A stretch of 64,000 nucleotides of DNA, taken from positions 1-64,000 of the forward strand of contig NZ_AUCM01000016.1 in NCBI RefSeq assembly GCF_000429765.1, given 5' to 3'. Position numbers and translations under genes: made by a program. This document shows, in pieces, positions 32,769 through 40,568 of the stretch; positions within the stretch are counted from its first letter, which is position 1; each line of letters opens with the position of its first letter. The notes under the pieces are model-generated. The model had not been told where the DNA came from. It saw nothing but the letters and a program-made list of their open reading frames with translations, and searched no databases. The stretch is from Gemmobacter nectariphilus DSM 15620. GTDB taxonomy: Bacteria; Pseudomonadota; Alphaproteobacteria; Rhodobacterales; Rhodobacteraceae.

Positions 32769-33917
32769 TCATACTACGCGCTGACGGGGGCGGCAGGTTG
32801 TGAGCGAGCGGAACATACGGACGAAGTCCATGCTTTCACTGGCTGCCCGATTGGTTAGCGCTTGTAGATAGGCCCTCGGTTGCCGGATTCTGTCGAACGC
32901 CTCAGTAATACCAAGAATGGCGAGTGCTGAGCCAAGCGCTCCCATCGCATTTCGAGCAGTCTCTACGTCGGTTCTCGCTAGTCCAATCGCCGGAGCAAGG
33001 GTGTCGGACAATCGAATGACATCGCCCCAATCCTTTGCAGTTACGGAAGCGAAGGATGCTGCATTCTTGGCCAGGGCAATGCACTCAGACACCGTGATAT
33101 CGTTGGTTTGTCCGACATCAGTGCTTCTTGGATAGCTGGTTCGATTGGCTGTGCTTACTTTCTCAGGCGCAACTTCAGATTCATAGTTTTCTTTCTTTGA
33201 CTTCTGAATGTGCCGGTCATTTTGTCTGTCGCTGACGGTCACTGCATCTGCAACGGACGATGTCTCAGCGCCTGTCTGAGGAAGGTTTTCCTGTAGTTCC
33301 TGAATGAGACCGGCCAGTTGGTCCGAAGACAATGAACGACGCAGTGAGCGGCACGCAAGGTCGTGCAGTGCGGGCTGAATGGTCGCAGCCCTGTGGTAAA
33401 GAATGTCCCTGATCACTGATCGGAGCGCTTTGCACCGAATTTCTTCTCGGGAGCATTCTTCTGCAAGTGCGATGAGGTGATCGCGGATGGCGAACAGCGG
33501 CGCGAGGTCGATGCCGTAGGTTAGTTTGGCTTCGGCACACTCATCCTGTACCCGATATCGCTTTCCGTTCGGGCTCGACTTTCGAGCCAGCAATCCGTTT
33601 GCCTTCAAATTGGCGAGGCGGCGCCTTAGTGTGCGTTCGTCGATACCGTCACAGCGCTCGATCAACGCCCTGTTGGAGGCAAAGACAACAAGTGAGTTTG
33701 GGTCGGCCGACTGGGGCACGAACGACAGAAGGCCTCGCAGAACCGCAACGTCACGGTCTCTCAGACCAAGAGGTTTGCGGCAACGGCGTACCAAATCCAG
33801 AAGCGACCAGCGCGCGTCTTCCGCCTTAACCGGCGTCACAGTGCTGCGGTCGTTCAGATATGAGGAATTGGTGCGCCGAACGTGCCGCTGCACGGGCGAA
33901 GACATGACATGTTCCAT
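32769..33917 (-). CDS. replication initiator RepC
   Basis: A 382-residue RepC. Family features include LLDLVRRCRKPLGLRDRDVA followed by VLRGLLSF near the start, the NRALIERCDGIDERTLRRRL helix-turn-helix and the C-terminal FDRIRQPRAYLQALTNRA. RepC starts unidirectional or theta replication; the origin in this family lies inside the repC gene. It is the last gene of repABC, 272 bp after repB. The start is the first ATG; a second at 33905 is possible. The gene is more AT-rich than its neighbours, especially in its middle, as is usual for a repABC origin. Confidence 0.9.
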   Translation of the reverse strand: MEHVMSSPVQRHVRRTNSSYLNDRSTVTPVKAEDARWSLLDLVRRCRKPLGLRDRDVAVLRGLLSFVPQSADPNSLVVFASNRALIERCDGIDERTLRRRLANLKANGLLARKSSPNGKRYRVQDECAEAKLTYGIDLAPLFAIRDHLIALAEECSREEIRCKALRSVIRDILYHRAATIQPALHDLACRSLRRSLSSDQLAGLIQELQENLPQTGAETSSVADAVTVSDRQNDRHIQKSKKENYESEVAPEKVSTANRTSYPRSTDVGQTNDITVSECIALAKNAASFASVTAKDWGDVIRLSDTLAPAIGLARTDVETARNAMGALGSALAILGITEAFDRIRQPRAYLQALTNRAASESMDFVRMFRSLTTCRPRQRVV

Positions 33918-34032
33918 GTTGAATCCGGCGGAACGCTCGGGTCAGCCGAGTGAAGACCTTGCAACCCTGCCTGTCGGTGTCCGTTCTTCTCCAGAAAAAG
34001 GATAAAAGATATCAGATCACCGCGAAGCGATG

Positions 34033-34108
34033 TTGCGTGCGATTCGGGCCTGCGCTAGTCTGCTCGTGCTAGAAGATGAGCATTCTCAGGGTTGGCGCCC
34101 TGTGTTTT
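34033..34108 (+). ncRNA. candidate counter-transcribed RNA of repABC
   Basis: On the strand opposite to repC, a -35 TTGCGT (34033-34038) and -10 TAGTCT (34056-34061) are 17 bp apart. A transcript from about 34068 would end at the hairpin CAGGG-TTGGCG-CCCTG (34087-34102) followed by TGTTTT, giving ~41 nt; a second hairpin (GGCCTTCCG/CGGGAGGCC, 34114-34144, then TTTT) could extend it to ~85 nt. All known repABC operons carry such an antisense RNA between repB and repC that limits RepC synthesis. Confidence 0.55.
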
Positions 34109-34189
34109 GCGCGGGCCTTCCGGGTGGTTTCCATTCGGGAGGCCTATCCTTTTCCGACACTGCTCCTCTGTTGTTTTCGTTGCATTCCA

Positions 34190-35182
34190 TCAGTCCTTCT
34201 TCTTGGACTGACTGAGAAATTCTTCATGCAGGCGTGAAAAGACGTCATCCGCATTTGCATGCAGCCAAGCCGCGAAACCCCTATGTTGCGCCGATGGCCG
34301 GAAGCCCAATGCCCCTTTGGTAAGGGCGACCTCTCCCAGGGCGGACCCATCCTGTGCCATCAGCGTGAAGGGCGTTGTGCCCTTCTCATGGCGTTTCTCC
34401 TTAGGGGTATCCGCCTTTGGAAGAGCTTTCACCCAGGCCGCAAATCGCTCGTCTGAGCTGGAACCTTCAGGGAAGGGGGCAGGGTGGACGGAAAGAACGT
34501 CGATCTTCTTCTCAAGTACCACAACGGCGAGTTCATACCAGCGTTTCCATCCGATCGAGGGCGCGGCACCGATGCGTTCCAGCACTTGTCTCGGAAATGC
34601 CTCGCGCACCTTACGCATGTGCGACGTGTGGCTGCGGTTCACGTTCAGCGCGTCCTGAACCACGCGCGCATCGTAACCCGCCTCCTCCAAGTCGCCCGCA
34701 AACAAGGCTTTCTCGATGAAGGACGGGTCCTTGCGAAGGTTGTTTTCCTGGCCCTGCGCCAGGACCGCCTCTTCGTCGGAAAGGGTGCGGATCAGCGCCT
34801 TGACCGGCGTTCCCAAGCCACGGATTGCGGCAAGCCTGCGGCGCCCGTAAACCACCTGATACCGACCGCTCAGTTTCGGGTGCGGTCGCAACAGGATCGG
34901 AACCTGCTGGCCGTGTTTGGAAATGCTTTCGCGCAGGTCGGCGATGTCGTCGTCTAGCGCTCCGATGCGATCCTTTAACCCGGTGTCTTCAATCAGTTCG
35001 GGATCGATGTCCTGCACTGATCGAGCCCCGACACTGCGCAGATCGTTGCGGATGGCTGCGATCGGCCCAGCACTTTGAAACACCTCTGGCATCTTGGCGG
35101 TCGGGCGGGGCAGGGGTGCATTTGCATCTTCTTCCGGCCGAGGGACAGGAGTGATGCCTTCGAACATGTTCTTCCTAGCCAT
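34190..35182 (-). CDS. partition protein RepB (ParB family)
   Basis: A 330-residue centromere-binding protein. The start MARKNMFEGITPVPRPEED lies 1 bp after the repA stop. It has the ParB N-terminal CTP-binding region (GQQVPILLRPHPKLSGRYQV, GRRRLAAIRGL), then a helix-turn-helix (ARVVQDALNVNRSHTSHMRK) and a C-terminal dimerisation region. It works with RepA and the parS palindromes to segregate the plasmid. Confidence 0.92.
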   Translation of the reverse strand: MARKNMFEGITPVPRPEEDANAPLPRPTAKMPEVFQSAGPIAAIRNDLRSVGARSVQDIDPELIEDTGLKDRIGALDDDIADLRESISKHGQQVPILLRPHPKLSGRYQVVYGRRRLAAIRGLGTPVKALIRTLSDEEAVLAQGQENNLRKDPSFIEKALFAGDLEEAGYDARVVQDALNVNRSHTSHMRKVREAFPRQVLERIGAAPSIGWKRWYELAVVVLEKKIDVLSVHPAPFPEGSSSDERFAAWVKALPKADTPKEKRHEKGTTPFTLMAQDGSALGEVALTKGALGFRPSAQHRGFAAWLHANADDVFSRLHEEFLSQSKKKD

Positions 35183-35183
35183 C

Positions 35184-36359
35184 TCAGCCGCGCCCCCATG
35201 CTCTGTGGATGTCTTGTTCCAGCTCCCGCGCGACAGCGTTGATCGATTCCATCGCGCGGTCATAAGTGTTGCGGTTCATGCTACCTCGACCGACTTCGAA
35301 CAGCGTCTGATGTGTAAGGCCTGCGTCCGAGACGGCGGTGGACTTCAGGAACGTCTCGGTCATCACGCGTTTGCCAAAGTTGGCGCGTAGCAATCCGGCA
35401 ACCTGCGCTTGCGGCCCGTCCGAAGGTTCGAAGCGAGAGACCAGGTAGCGGAGAAAGTCGTATTCCAACGTCATTCCTGCTTCCCTGATCGTATCGAGCA
35501 AGGATGAGGTCATGGTCAGAAACTGGGCCAAGGATGCCACGTCGATAAAGTTCGGCACCACTGGAATGATGATCGAAGACGAGGCCACAAGAGCCGAGAG
35601 GGTCAAGAACCCAAGCTGCGGGGGGCAATCGATGAACACCAGATCATAGCTGGCTTCAACCGAGAGGATTGCTTCGCGAAGCCGCAGGTAAAAGGGTGGC
35701 TCGGAGCCACGGCGAAGGGCGTAGGGGGTCTCGGTCTCGTATTCCGACAGGATCAGGCCACCTGCGGCTATGTCCAGGCCGTGGAAGTAGGTTTTCCGCA
35801 CCACCTCGCTCATCGGCACAGGGTTCTCATACCGGATGGCATCATAGATCGTGCCTTGATGCGTGAAGTCGATTTCAGGCCGCAAACCGGTCATCGACGA
35901 AAGCGAGGCCTGCGGGTCCATGTCGATCACCAGCACCCGGTAGCCGTGCAGGGCATACCATTGGCTGAGATATGCCGCTGTGGTCGTCTTCGCTGACCCG
36001 CCCTTGAACGACACGCAAGATATAATCTGCAGCGGCTCTGATCCGACCCGCCCACGTAGATAAAGCGAAGGGTCGCGCGTGGTTCGCGCCAGAGCCAAAC
36101 GGATCTGCGCAAGGTCGTCGGCCGAGTACAGTTTCCGTCCACGCTCATCGAGCGGGACGTCAGGGATCTTGTCCTCCGCGTGGAGTTTGCGCAGGTGACC
36201 AGGCGCGAGCCCAAGAAATTCGGCCGCTTCTGTCGATGAAAAGCTTCTCAAGTACTTCCTGGCGTCAGGCGCAAAATTGCGCTCCAGATGCATCCGGATA
36301 GACTCATGCAGTGTGGATGCGTCGCTCTGAAGCTCTGCAAAAACACGCTCTTCGGTCAT
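35184..36359 (-). CDS. partition ATPase RepA (ParA family)
   Basis: A 391-residue ParA. The start at 36359 (MTEERVFAELQSDAS) has GAGGG upstream and gives normal RepA length. An N-terminal helix-turn-helix (SSTEAAEFLGLAPGHLRKLH, ~41-60) allows autorepression. Walker A is KGGSAKTT (119-126), and further ATPase motifs are DMDPQASLSS and FIDCPPQLG. First gene of repABC. A dyad 71 bp upstream is the probable operator. Confidence 0.92.
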   Translation of the reverse strand: MTEERVFAELQSDASTLHESIRMHLERNFAPDARKYLRSFSSTEAAEFLGLAPGHLRKLHAEDKIPDVPLDERGRKLYSADDLAQIRLALARTTRDPSLYLRGRVGSEPLQIISCVSFKGGSAKTTTAAYLSQWYALHGYRVLVIDMDPQASLSSMTGLRPEIDFTHQGTIYDAIRYENPVPMSEVVRKTYFHGLDIAAGGLILSEYETETPYALRRGSEPPFYLRLREAILSVEASYDLVFIDCPPQLGFLTLSALVASSSIIIPVVPNFIDVASLAQFLTMTSSLLDTIREAGMTLEYDFLRYLVSRFEPSDGPQAQVAGLLRANFGKRVMTETFLKSTAVSDAGLTHQTLFEVGRGSMNRNTYDRAMESINAVARELEQDIHRAWGRG

Positions 36360-36429
36360 ACTGCCCTCATCTAGATCGTGGTGCGGTTTACCCACACTCA
36401 CTGTGCCCCTTGGAGCGACATTTTCTTTG

Positions 36430-36466
36430 TAGCGCAGAAAACCGCAATTCTCGCGATTTTCCGCTA
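36430..36466 (-). promoter_or_regulatory. inverted repeat upstream of repA
   Basis: TAGCGCAGAAAACCGC (36430-36445) and GCGATTTTCCGCTA (36453-36466) pair almost perfectly around AATTCTC. The position, ~70-107 bp before the repA start, fits the RepA/RepB autoregulatory operator of repABC plasmids. Confidence 0.5.
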
Positions 36467-36679
36467 CGACAATAAATGCGTCATGTCTGGCAGTGGTGCA
36501 AGAAAATTCTACAGCTCGTGGCTGATGCTGACGGATGAGCGGGCGTGTCATCAGCCTTACTGACCGTCATGACATTGAAAAACAAGAACTTCTACCAGAT
36601 CAAGCAGAGTTCACGCTTGCTAAATGTTGTGGTGCGCCCGCCAGTACTGCCTTCTAAGGATGAGCGCACTTTCGAATCG

Positions 36680-37564
36680 TCAAAGCAATAGCCCCAGCTT
36701 CTCCGCCCGCTCCAGCAGCATTTTCACCGAAGAAGGCTGCCAGCTTGTCCGCCCACGGGGCGTTCGTTCGCGCATCGCTTCCAGTCGGGTGCAGATCGCC
36801 TGGAGTGTGACGTCGGGGTCCGCGCCCTTGATAGCGGCGACGATTGCGGGCAGGCGGTCGTCAGTCTCGCGACGGCCGGCGCGGACCAGCACGGTGTCGG
36901 GAAGAAAGCCGTCGCGGACATAGGCATTAACGGCGCGGAGCAGACGGCCTTGCGTCCATTGGCGCTCGCGGGGCAGGGGGCCGTTTACGATGCGCACCAC
37001 GTCTTCCCAAGCCATGTCGGGCCGCAGACGGCGCACATGGGGCACCCAGTCCTGCGCCGTCTCGTTCAGGCGTTCCATGTAGCCGTCCTGCCGTGCCAAC
37101 CGAACCTTGCGCAGCGCCGCCGGATCCCGAGCGCGCAGGCCCGGATTGCCGCCAACCCGACCCTTGGTTCGTGCGCTGGCCAGCCCCGCCTTGGTGCGTT
37201 CGCGGATCAGGGCACGCTCAAACTCGGCGGCGGCGCCCAGGACCTGCAGGGTGAACTTGCCCTGCGGCGAGGACGTGTCGATCGGGTCCATGAGCGAGCG
37301 GAAGAAGGCTCCTTTCGCCTCCAGCCGTTCGATCACCTCCAGCAGATGTGAGAGCGACCGCGCCAGACGGTCGATGCGCACGACGACCAGCGTATCGCCC
37401 TTGGAGATGCGTTCCAACACGCGGGCCAGAACGGGCCGAGCACGGTTGCCGCCCGAGGCCTGCTCCTCGTGGATCTCTACGCAGCCCGCGGATTTCAGGG
37501 CCTGCGACTGGGGCAGGGGGGTCTGATCCTCGGTCGAGACGCGAGCGTAGCCGATCAGGGGCAT
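36680..37564 (-). CDS. serine recombinase (resolvase/invertase family)
   Basis: A 294-residue serine recombinase. The catalytic domain is complete: Ser in GYARVSTEDQ, Arg residues in VVRIDRLARSLSHLLE, and the helix E FERALIRERTKAGLASAR. After residue ~135 it has a longer C-terminal part than Tn3 resolvases, containing a helix-turn-helix and an Arg-rich region. The ATG at 37564 is preferred over the TTG just upstream. It may resolve plasmid multimers or invert a local segment; crossover-site-like repeats lie directly upstream. Confidence 0.85.
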   Translation of the reverse strand: MPLIGYARVSTEDQTPLPQSQALKSAGCVEIHEEQASGGNRARPVLARVLERISKGDTLVVVRIDRLARSLSHLLEVIERLEAKGAFFRSLMDPIDTSSPQGKFTLQVLGAAAEFERALIRERTKAGLASARTKGRVGGNPGLRARDPAALRKVRLARQDGYMERLNETAQDWVPHVRRLRPDMAWEDVVRIVNGPLPRERQWTQGRLLRAVNAYVRDGFLPDTVLVRAGRRETDDRLPAIVAAIKGADPDVTLQAICTRLEAMRERTPRGRTSWQPSSVKMLLERAEKLGLLL

Positions 37565-37573
37565 CAAAACAGG

Positions 37574-37620
37574 CCGTTTGCAGTTTCACATACCACTAAT
37601 AAACGACCGTTTGTAAACGG
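37574..37620. repeat. CCGTTT repeats upstream of the serine recombinase
   Basis: CCGTTTG at 37574-37580 recurs inside a dyad, CCGTTT-GT-AAACGG, at 37607-37620, overlapped by AAACG-AC-CGTTT (37601-37612). The cluster sits 10-56 bp upstream of the recombinase start, as resolvase-binding res sites do, and may also be its operator. Confidence 0.45.
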
Positions 37621-37764
37621 ATGCAAGGGCGCTCTCTACGGCCGAGGTCCGCGAAATGCCCTTGGTTTCCTCAAGCTGTGCGCGATCAGAGTGGTCTCGC
37701 AGGCAGTCGCGCGCGCGTGCTATGTAAGGAGTGCAGACGCAGTTCGAGAAAACCATTGAGTAAA

Positions 37765-37788
37765 GTGCAAAATGTACGTATTTTGCAC
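37765..37788 (+). promoter_or_regulatory. 9-bp-arm palindrome at the DUF1403 start
   Basis: GTGCAAAAT-GTACGT-ATTTTGCAC is a dyad with perfect 9-bp arms. It ends 2 bp before the DUF1403 ATG at 37791, so no normal ribosome site fits between. A bound repressor would block initiation; the mRNA could be leaderless. AT-rich arms stand out in this GC-rich DNA. Confidence 0.65.
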
Positions 37789-37790
37789 AT

Positions 37791-38861
37791 ATGAAGCCGC
37801 AAGCATCTGCTCCACATGATAGTTTTGACGAGCCCCTGACCTGGGTAGAAGAGGTCGAGGAGAGATCCGAAGATGATCTGTGGTTCCTGCCCGGTCCGAT
37901 CGAAGACGAGCCCGACGATCTGCCGCCTAGCCCAAGGGGCGAACCCCGCGAGACTGCGATCCTCGACGACTGGCGCAAAGCCGAGGCGGACAATGCTGCG
38001 CGGCTCGCCCGTGTCGCAGGTCGGCTCGGTGGGCTGGACGAGCGGTTGCGGAGGGGGCCTGAGGGCTGGCGCCACAGGCTCGCCCTGATCGAAGCGGCCG
38101 ACCTAAGCTGGTTCGCGGGCGACCGCATCGGGCCGGATCGACTGGCGCTCTGGATCGCCCTGCGCCTGTCTGGCGTGCAGGACGACAGTGTCGCCCTGGC
38201 GCGGGTCGGATGGGCGGTTCGGCGCCTGATAGGGGGGCCAAGGCCGGAGGAGGACCTGGCCACTTTTGTGGATCGTCGTGACCCCGAGAACTTGGCGGAT
38301 GAGGCGGAGCCCTTTGCGGATCGCGCGGGCGGTTGGCTGGACCTGATGGCGCAAGCTGCCGACCTGCACCCGATCAGCCGTGCCTGCATGGGCTTTCACA
38401 TTTGGAGTTTGGCGGGTCTCGGGCAGCACGGAGACCGGATGGAAGCGGCTGTCACGGCCGCGCGGATTGCGACCGGAGAGGGCAGGGGAGCGATATTTGC
38501 CCCTCTCGCCATGGGCGGGGCAGGCGGGCTGCGCGCCGGTGGCACTGCTGCTGACCGACTGGTGCGATGGCTCGACGGGATGGAGACAGCAAGCCGGACC
38601 GCGATGCGGCACCTTGACGACATCGAGGCTTGGTCAGCGCGGTCCGAAACCGAGATGGTCACGCTCTCGGGCAAAACGCCCCCAGCCTTGCGCGCAGTTC
38701 TGACCGAATGGCCCCTTGTCTCCGCCCCAATGGCCGAGGCAATCACCGGCGCCAGTCGCGCGGCCGTGCAGCGGAACATGGCCTGGATGCAGGCGCGAGG
38801 TTTGATCCGAGAAGTGACCGGGCAGGGAAGATTTCGCATGTGGTGTGCACGCGCAGCCTAG
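37791..38861 (+). CDS. DUF1403 family protein
   Basis: A 356-residue protein of the DUF1403 family, known from rhizobial and rhodobacterial plasmids. The N-terminal ~60 residues are acidic and disordered; the middle is helical (HRLALIEAADLSWFAGDRI, DRLALWIALRLSGVQ). The C-terminus looks like a winged helix (PLVSAPMAEAITGASRAAVQ, then RGLIREVTGQGRFRMW). A DNA-binding, possibly autoregulatory role is likely given the palindrome at its start. Confidence 0.8.
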   Translation: MKPQASAPHDSFDEPLTWVEEVEERSEDDLWFLPGPIEDEPDDLPPSPRGEPRETAILDDWRKAEADNAARLARVAGRLGGLDERLRRGPEGWRHRLALIEAADLSWFAGDRIGPDRLALWIALRLSGVQDDSVALARVGWAVRRLIGGPRPEEDLATFVDRRDPENLADEAEPFADRAGGWLDLMAQAADLHPISRACMGFHIWSLAGLGQHGDRMEAAVTAARIATGEGRGAIFAPLAMGGAGGLRAGGTAADRLVRWLDGMETASRTAMRHLDDIEAWSARSETEMVTLSGKTPPALRAVLTEWPLVSAPMAEAITGASRAAVQRNMAWMQARGLIREVTGQGRFRMWCARAA

Positions 38862-38872
38862 GTTGCCTTCTC

Positions 38873-39622
38873 TCACCCCGGCTCCGTCAAACCGTCAGCA
38901 TCGGCCTTCGCGCCTGCTTCTGGCAAAAGCCGCAAGAGTGCGATGGCCAGCACCAGCCAACCGATCAGGTTCACGCTTAGCACGCGCGCCGCATAGAGCG
39001 CCGCAAGGTCGGGCGGCACTGCCGGGGCAGAAACGGGTGGCAAGGGCGCTCCGAAAAGGTGGGGTGCCAGGATCAGGGCAAGGCCCGCGAGCCGCCCGGG
39101 CCAGGACCGCAACCCCGCAGCAAAGAAAATGCCGGCAGCCGTCATCGCGACAGTCGCAACCCACCAGAGTTGCCGGTCCGCCAGTTCCGCTGCCTCCATT
39201 CCGGGCAGTTCGGGCGGAAGGTCGATTGCAGGCGCAAGGGACAGGACGGCAAAGCCGATAAGGCCGAGGGCTGTGGCCGGGATCCTCCCGCCGCCGGGCA
39301 GAGCCCGGAACGCGGTCAGGCCGGCTCCGGCCAGCAGGCCAAAGCCCGCCCAGGTGAGGATCAGGGTCAGGACCGTCAAGCCATTGCGCACAAGCAAGTT
39401 GTCCGTATTTTCCGCGCCCTGCGCATCATGGCCGGGCGTTTCTAGCGGGTTAGGTGCAGGGTCGGGCTTGTTGCTCTCGATCCCGATCAGAACGAGTTCG
39501 CCCGTCTCATACCGTTCAGCCTCGACGATCAGGGGTTGGATGAGAAAGAACTGAAAAACGGCAGCCACGAGGCCCGCGATGGCACCCGCGATTACCCCGC
39601 CGGACAGCAAGGTCTTTGTCAT
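38873..39622 (-). CDS. cobalt transporter subunit CbtA
   Basis: A 249-residue membrane protein with about five to six segments, beginning MTKTLLSGGVIAGAIAGLVA. An acidic loop (EAERYETGELVLIGIESNKP) follows the first helix, as in CbtA proteins. CbtA/CbtB are predicted cobalt transporters regulated by vitamin B12. It lies 18 bp after cbtB and is controlled by the upstream cobalamin riboswitch. Confidence 0.85.
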   Translation of the reverse strand: MTKTLLSGGVIAGAIAGLVAAVFQFFLIQPLIVEAERYETGELVLIGIESNKPDPAPNPLETPGHDAQGAENTDNLLVRNGLTVLTLILTWAGFGLLAGAGLTAFRALPGGGRIPATALGLIGFAVLSLAPAIDLPPELPGMEAAELADRQLWWVATVAMTAAGIFFAAGLRSWPGRLAGLALILAPHLFGAPLPPVSAPAVPPDLAALYAARVLSVNLIGWLVLAIALLRLLPEAGAKADADGLTEPG

Positions 39623-39640
39623 GTCGATTATCCAGAAACG

Positions 39641-39817
39641 TCAGTGGCAGGGAAAACCGGTCGCATGACGTGTGTCATGCGTTGCAGCGTGCAATGCGTC
39701 AGGCGAAGCAAAACCAGCGGCAAAGATCAGCACTGCGCCAATAAGCGCGCTGGTCAGGATTGGTCCGAACTGGCTCTTCGATTGCTCCGCTGTGGCGGAC
39801 AGGATTCTGGTGGACAT
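39641..39817 (-). CDS. CbtB small metal-binding membrane subunit
   Basis: A 58-residue protein with one membrane helix (PILTSALIGAVLIFAAGFAS) and the family's His-rich C-terminus HDTRHATGFPCH, which should bind cobalt. The start at 39817 is chosen because the upstream frame lies within the riboswitch. First gene of cbtBA. Confidence 0.88.
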   Translation of the reverse strand: MSTRILSATAEQSKSQFGPILTSALIGAVLIFAAGFASPDALHAATHDTRHATGFPCH

Positions 39818-39849
39818 GAAGGTTCTCCGCCCGTCACACCCGACGGGAT

Positions 39850-40032
39850 TAGGGTTGCGCCATCGCTTGGCCGGTCTCCTGGCTCGCGGATTAACACAGT
39901 CCTTCGCCTTCCCGGGCATTGGCCCAGTGGCACGATGAAGGACCGCTACCGCATACAGTCGCGGGGGCGGCTGAGGCCTTGGGCGCCGCAATTGGGTCCG
40001 CCCTTCCTCATTCCCGATTGAGTTCCAGGACT
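39850..40032 (-). ncRNA. cobalamin riboswitch
   Basis: The leftward leader of cbtBA contains the B12 box AGCCAGGAGACCGGCC (complement of 39869-39884), the CGCCCCCGCGACTGT element about 60-90 nt 5' of it, and GCCACTGG and CGGGAAGGCG elements in the order of cobalamin aptamers. Adenosylcobalamin binding would shut off cobalt uptake. Boundaries are approximate. Confidence 0.88.
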
Positions 40033-40093
40033 CTGCGCCCCTTGAACACCAAACAGTGAGAGCTTTGCGCCGAACCCCCGCGAAGTCAACTGA

Positions 40094-40555
40094 CTACCGG
40101 GAGTGAAAATGCTGCACCGGTACTGCTTTGCCGCTCTGCTGTGTCGTGCAATCAGATCCATGCTCCACCCCGTGCCCGAGGTCAGCCAGGATTGGGCAGT
40201 CGGGCCGGTGATCGCCGCAGCATGCGTCGGCTAGGTGGCGCAGTGTGTCGATCATGGCCTGCATCTCGCGCACCTTCCGTTCGAGGCCGTCGATCTGGTC
40301 CGTCGCAAGGCGTTTCACATCCGCGCTTTGACGGGTCCGGTCGCGCCAGAGTGCCAGAAGCTCTTCGATCTTCTCGACCGAAAAGCCAAGGTCGCGGGAC
40401 CGACGAATGAACCGCAGCATCTGCACTTCAGTCGGAGAGTAGACGCGGTAGCCTGATCCGGTCCGCCCTGCGGTGGGAATAAGGCGAATAGATTCGTAGT
40501 AGCGGATCATTTTGGCCGACACGCCCGAGGCCTTTGCCGCTTCACCAATGTTCAT
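40094..40555 (-). CDS. Cu(I)-responsive MerR regulator CueR
   Basis: A 153-residue MerR protein. Start MNIGEAAKASGVSAK at 40555, 7 nt after GGAGG. The Cu-binding loop near residue 112 is C-x7-C (ACCGDHRPDCPIL), and a His/Cys-rich tail (HGVEHGSDCTTQQ) may add ligands. It follows copA in the same operon and should act on the three CueR-type promoters at 43081, 43149 and 48441. Confidence 0.9.
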   Translation of the reverse strand: MNIGEAAKASGVSAKMIRYYESIRLIPTAGRTGSGYRVYSPTEVQMLRFIRRSRDLGFSVEKIEELLALWRDRTRQSADVKRLATDQIDGLERKVREMQAMIDTLRHLADACCGDHRPDCPILADLGHGVEHGSDCTTQQSGKAVPVQHFHSR

Positions 40556-40568
40556 GATCATGCCTCCT

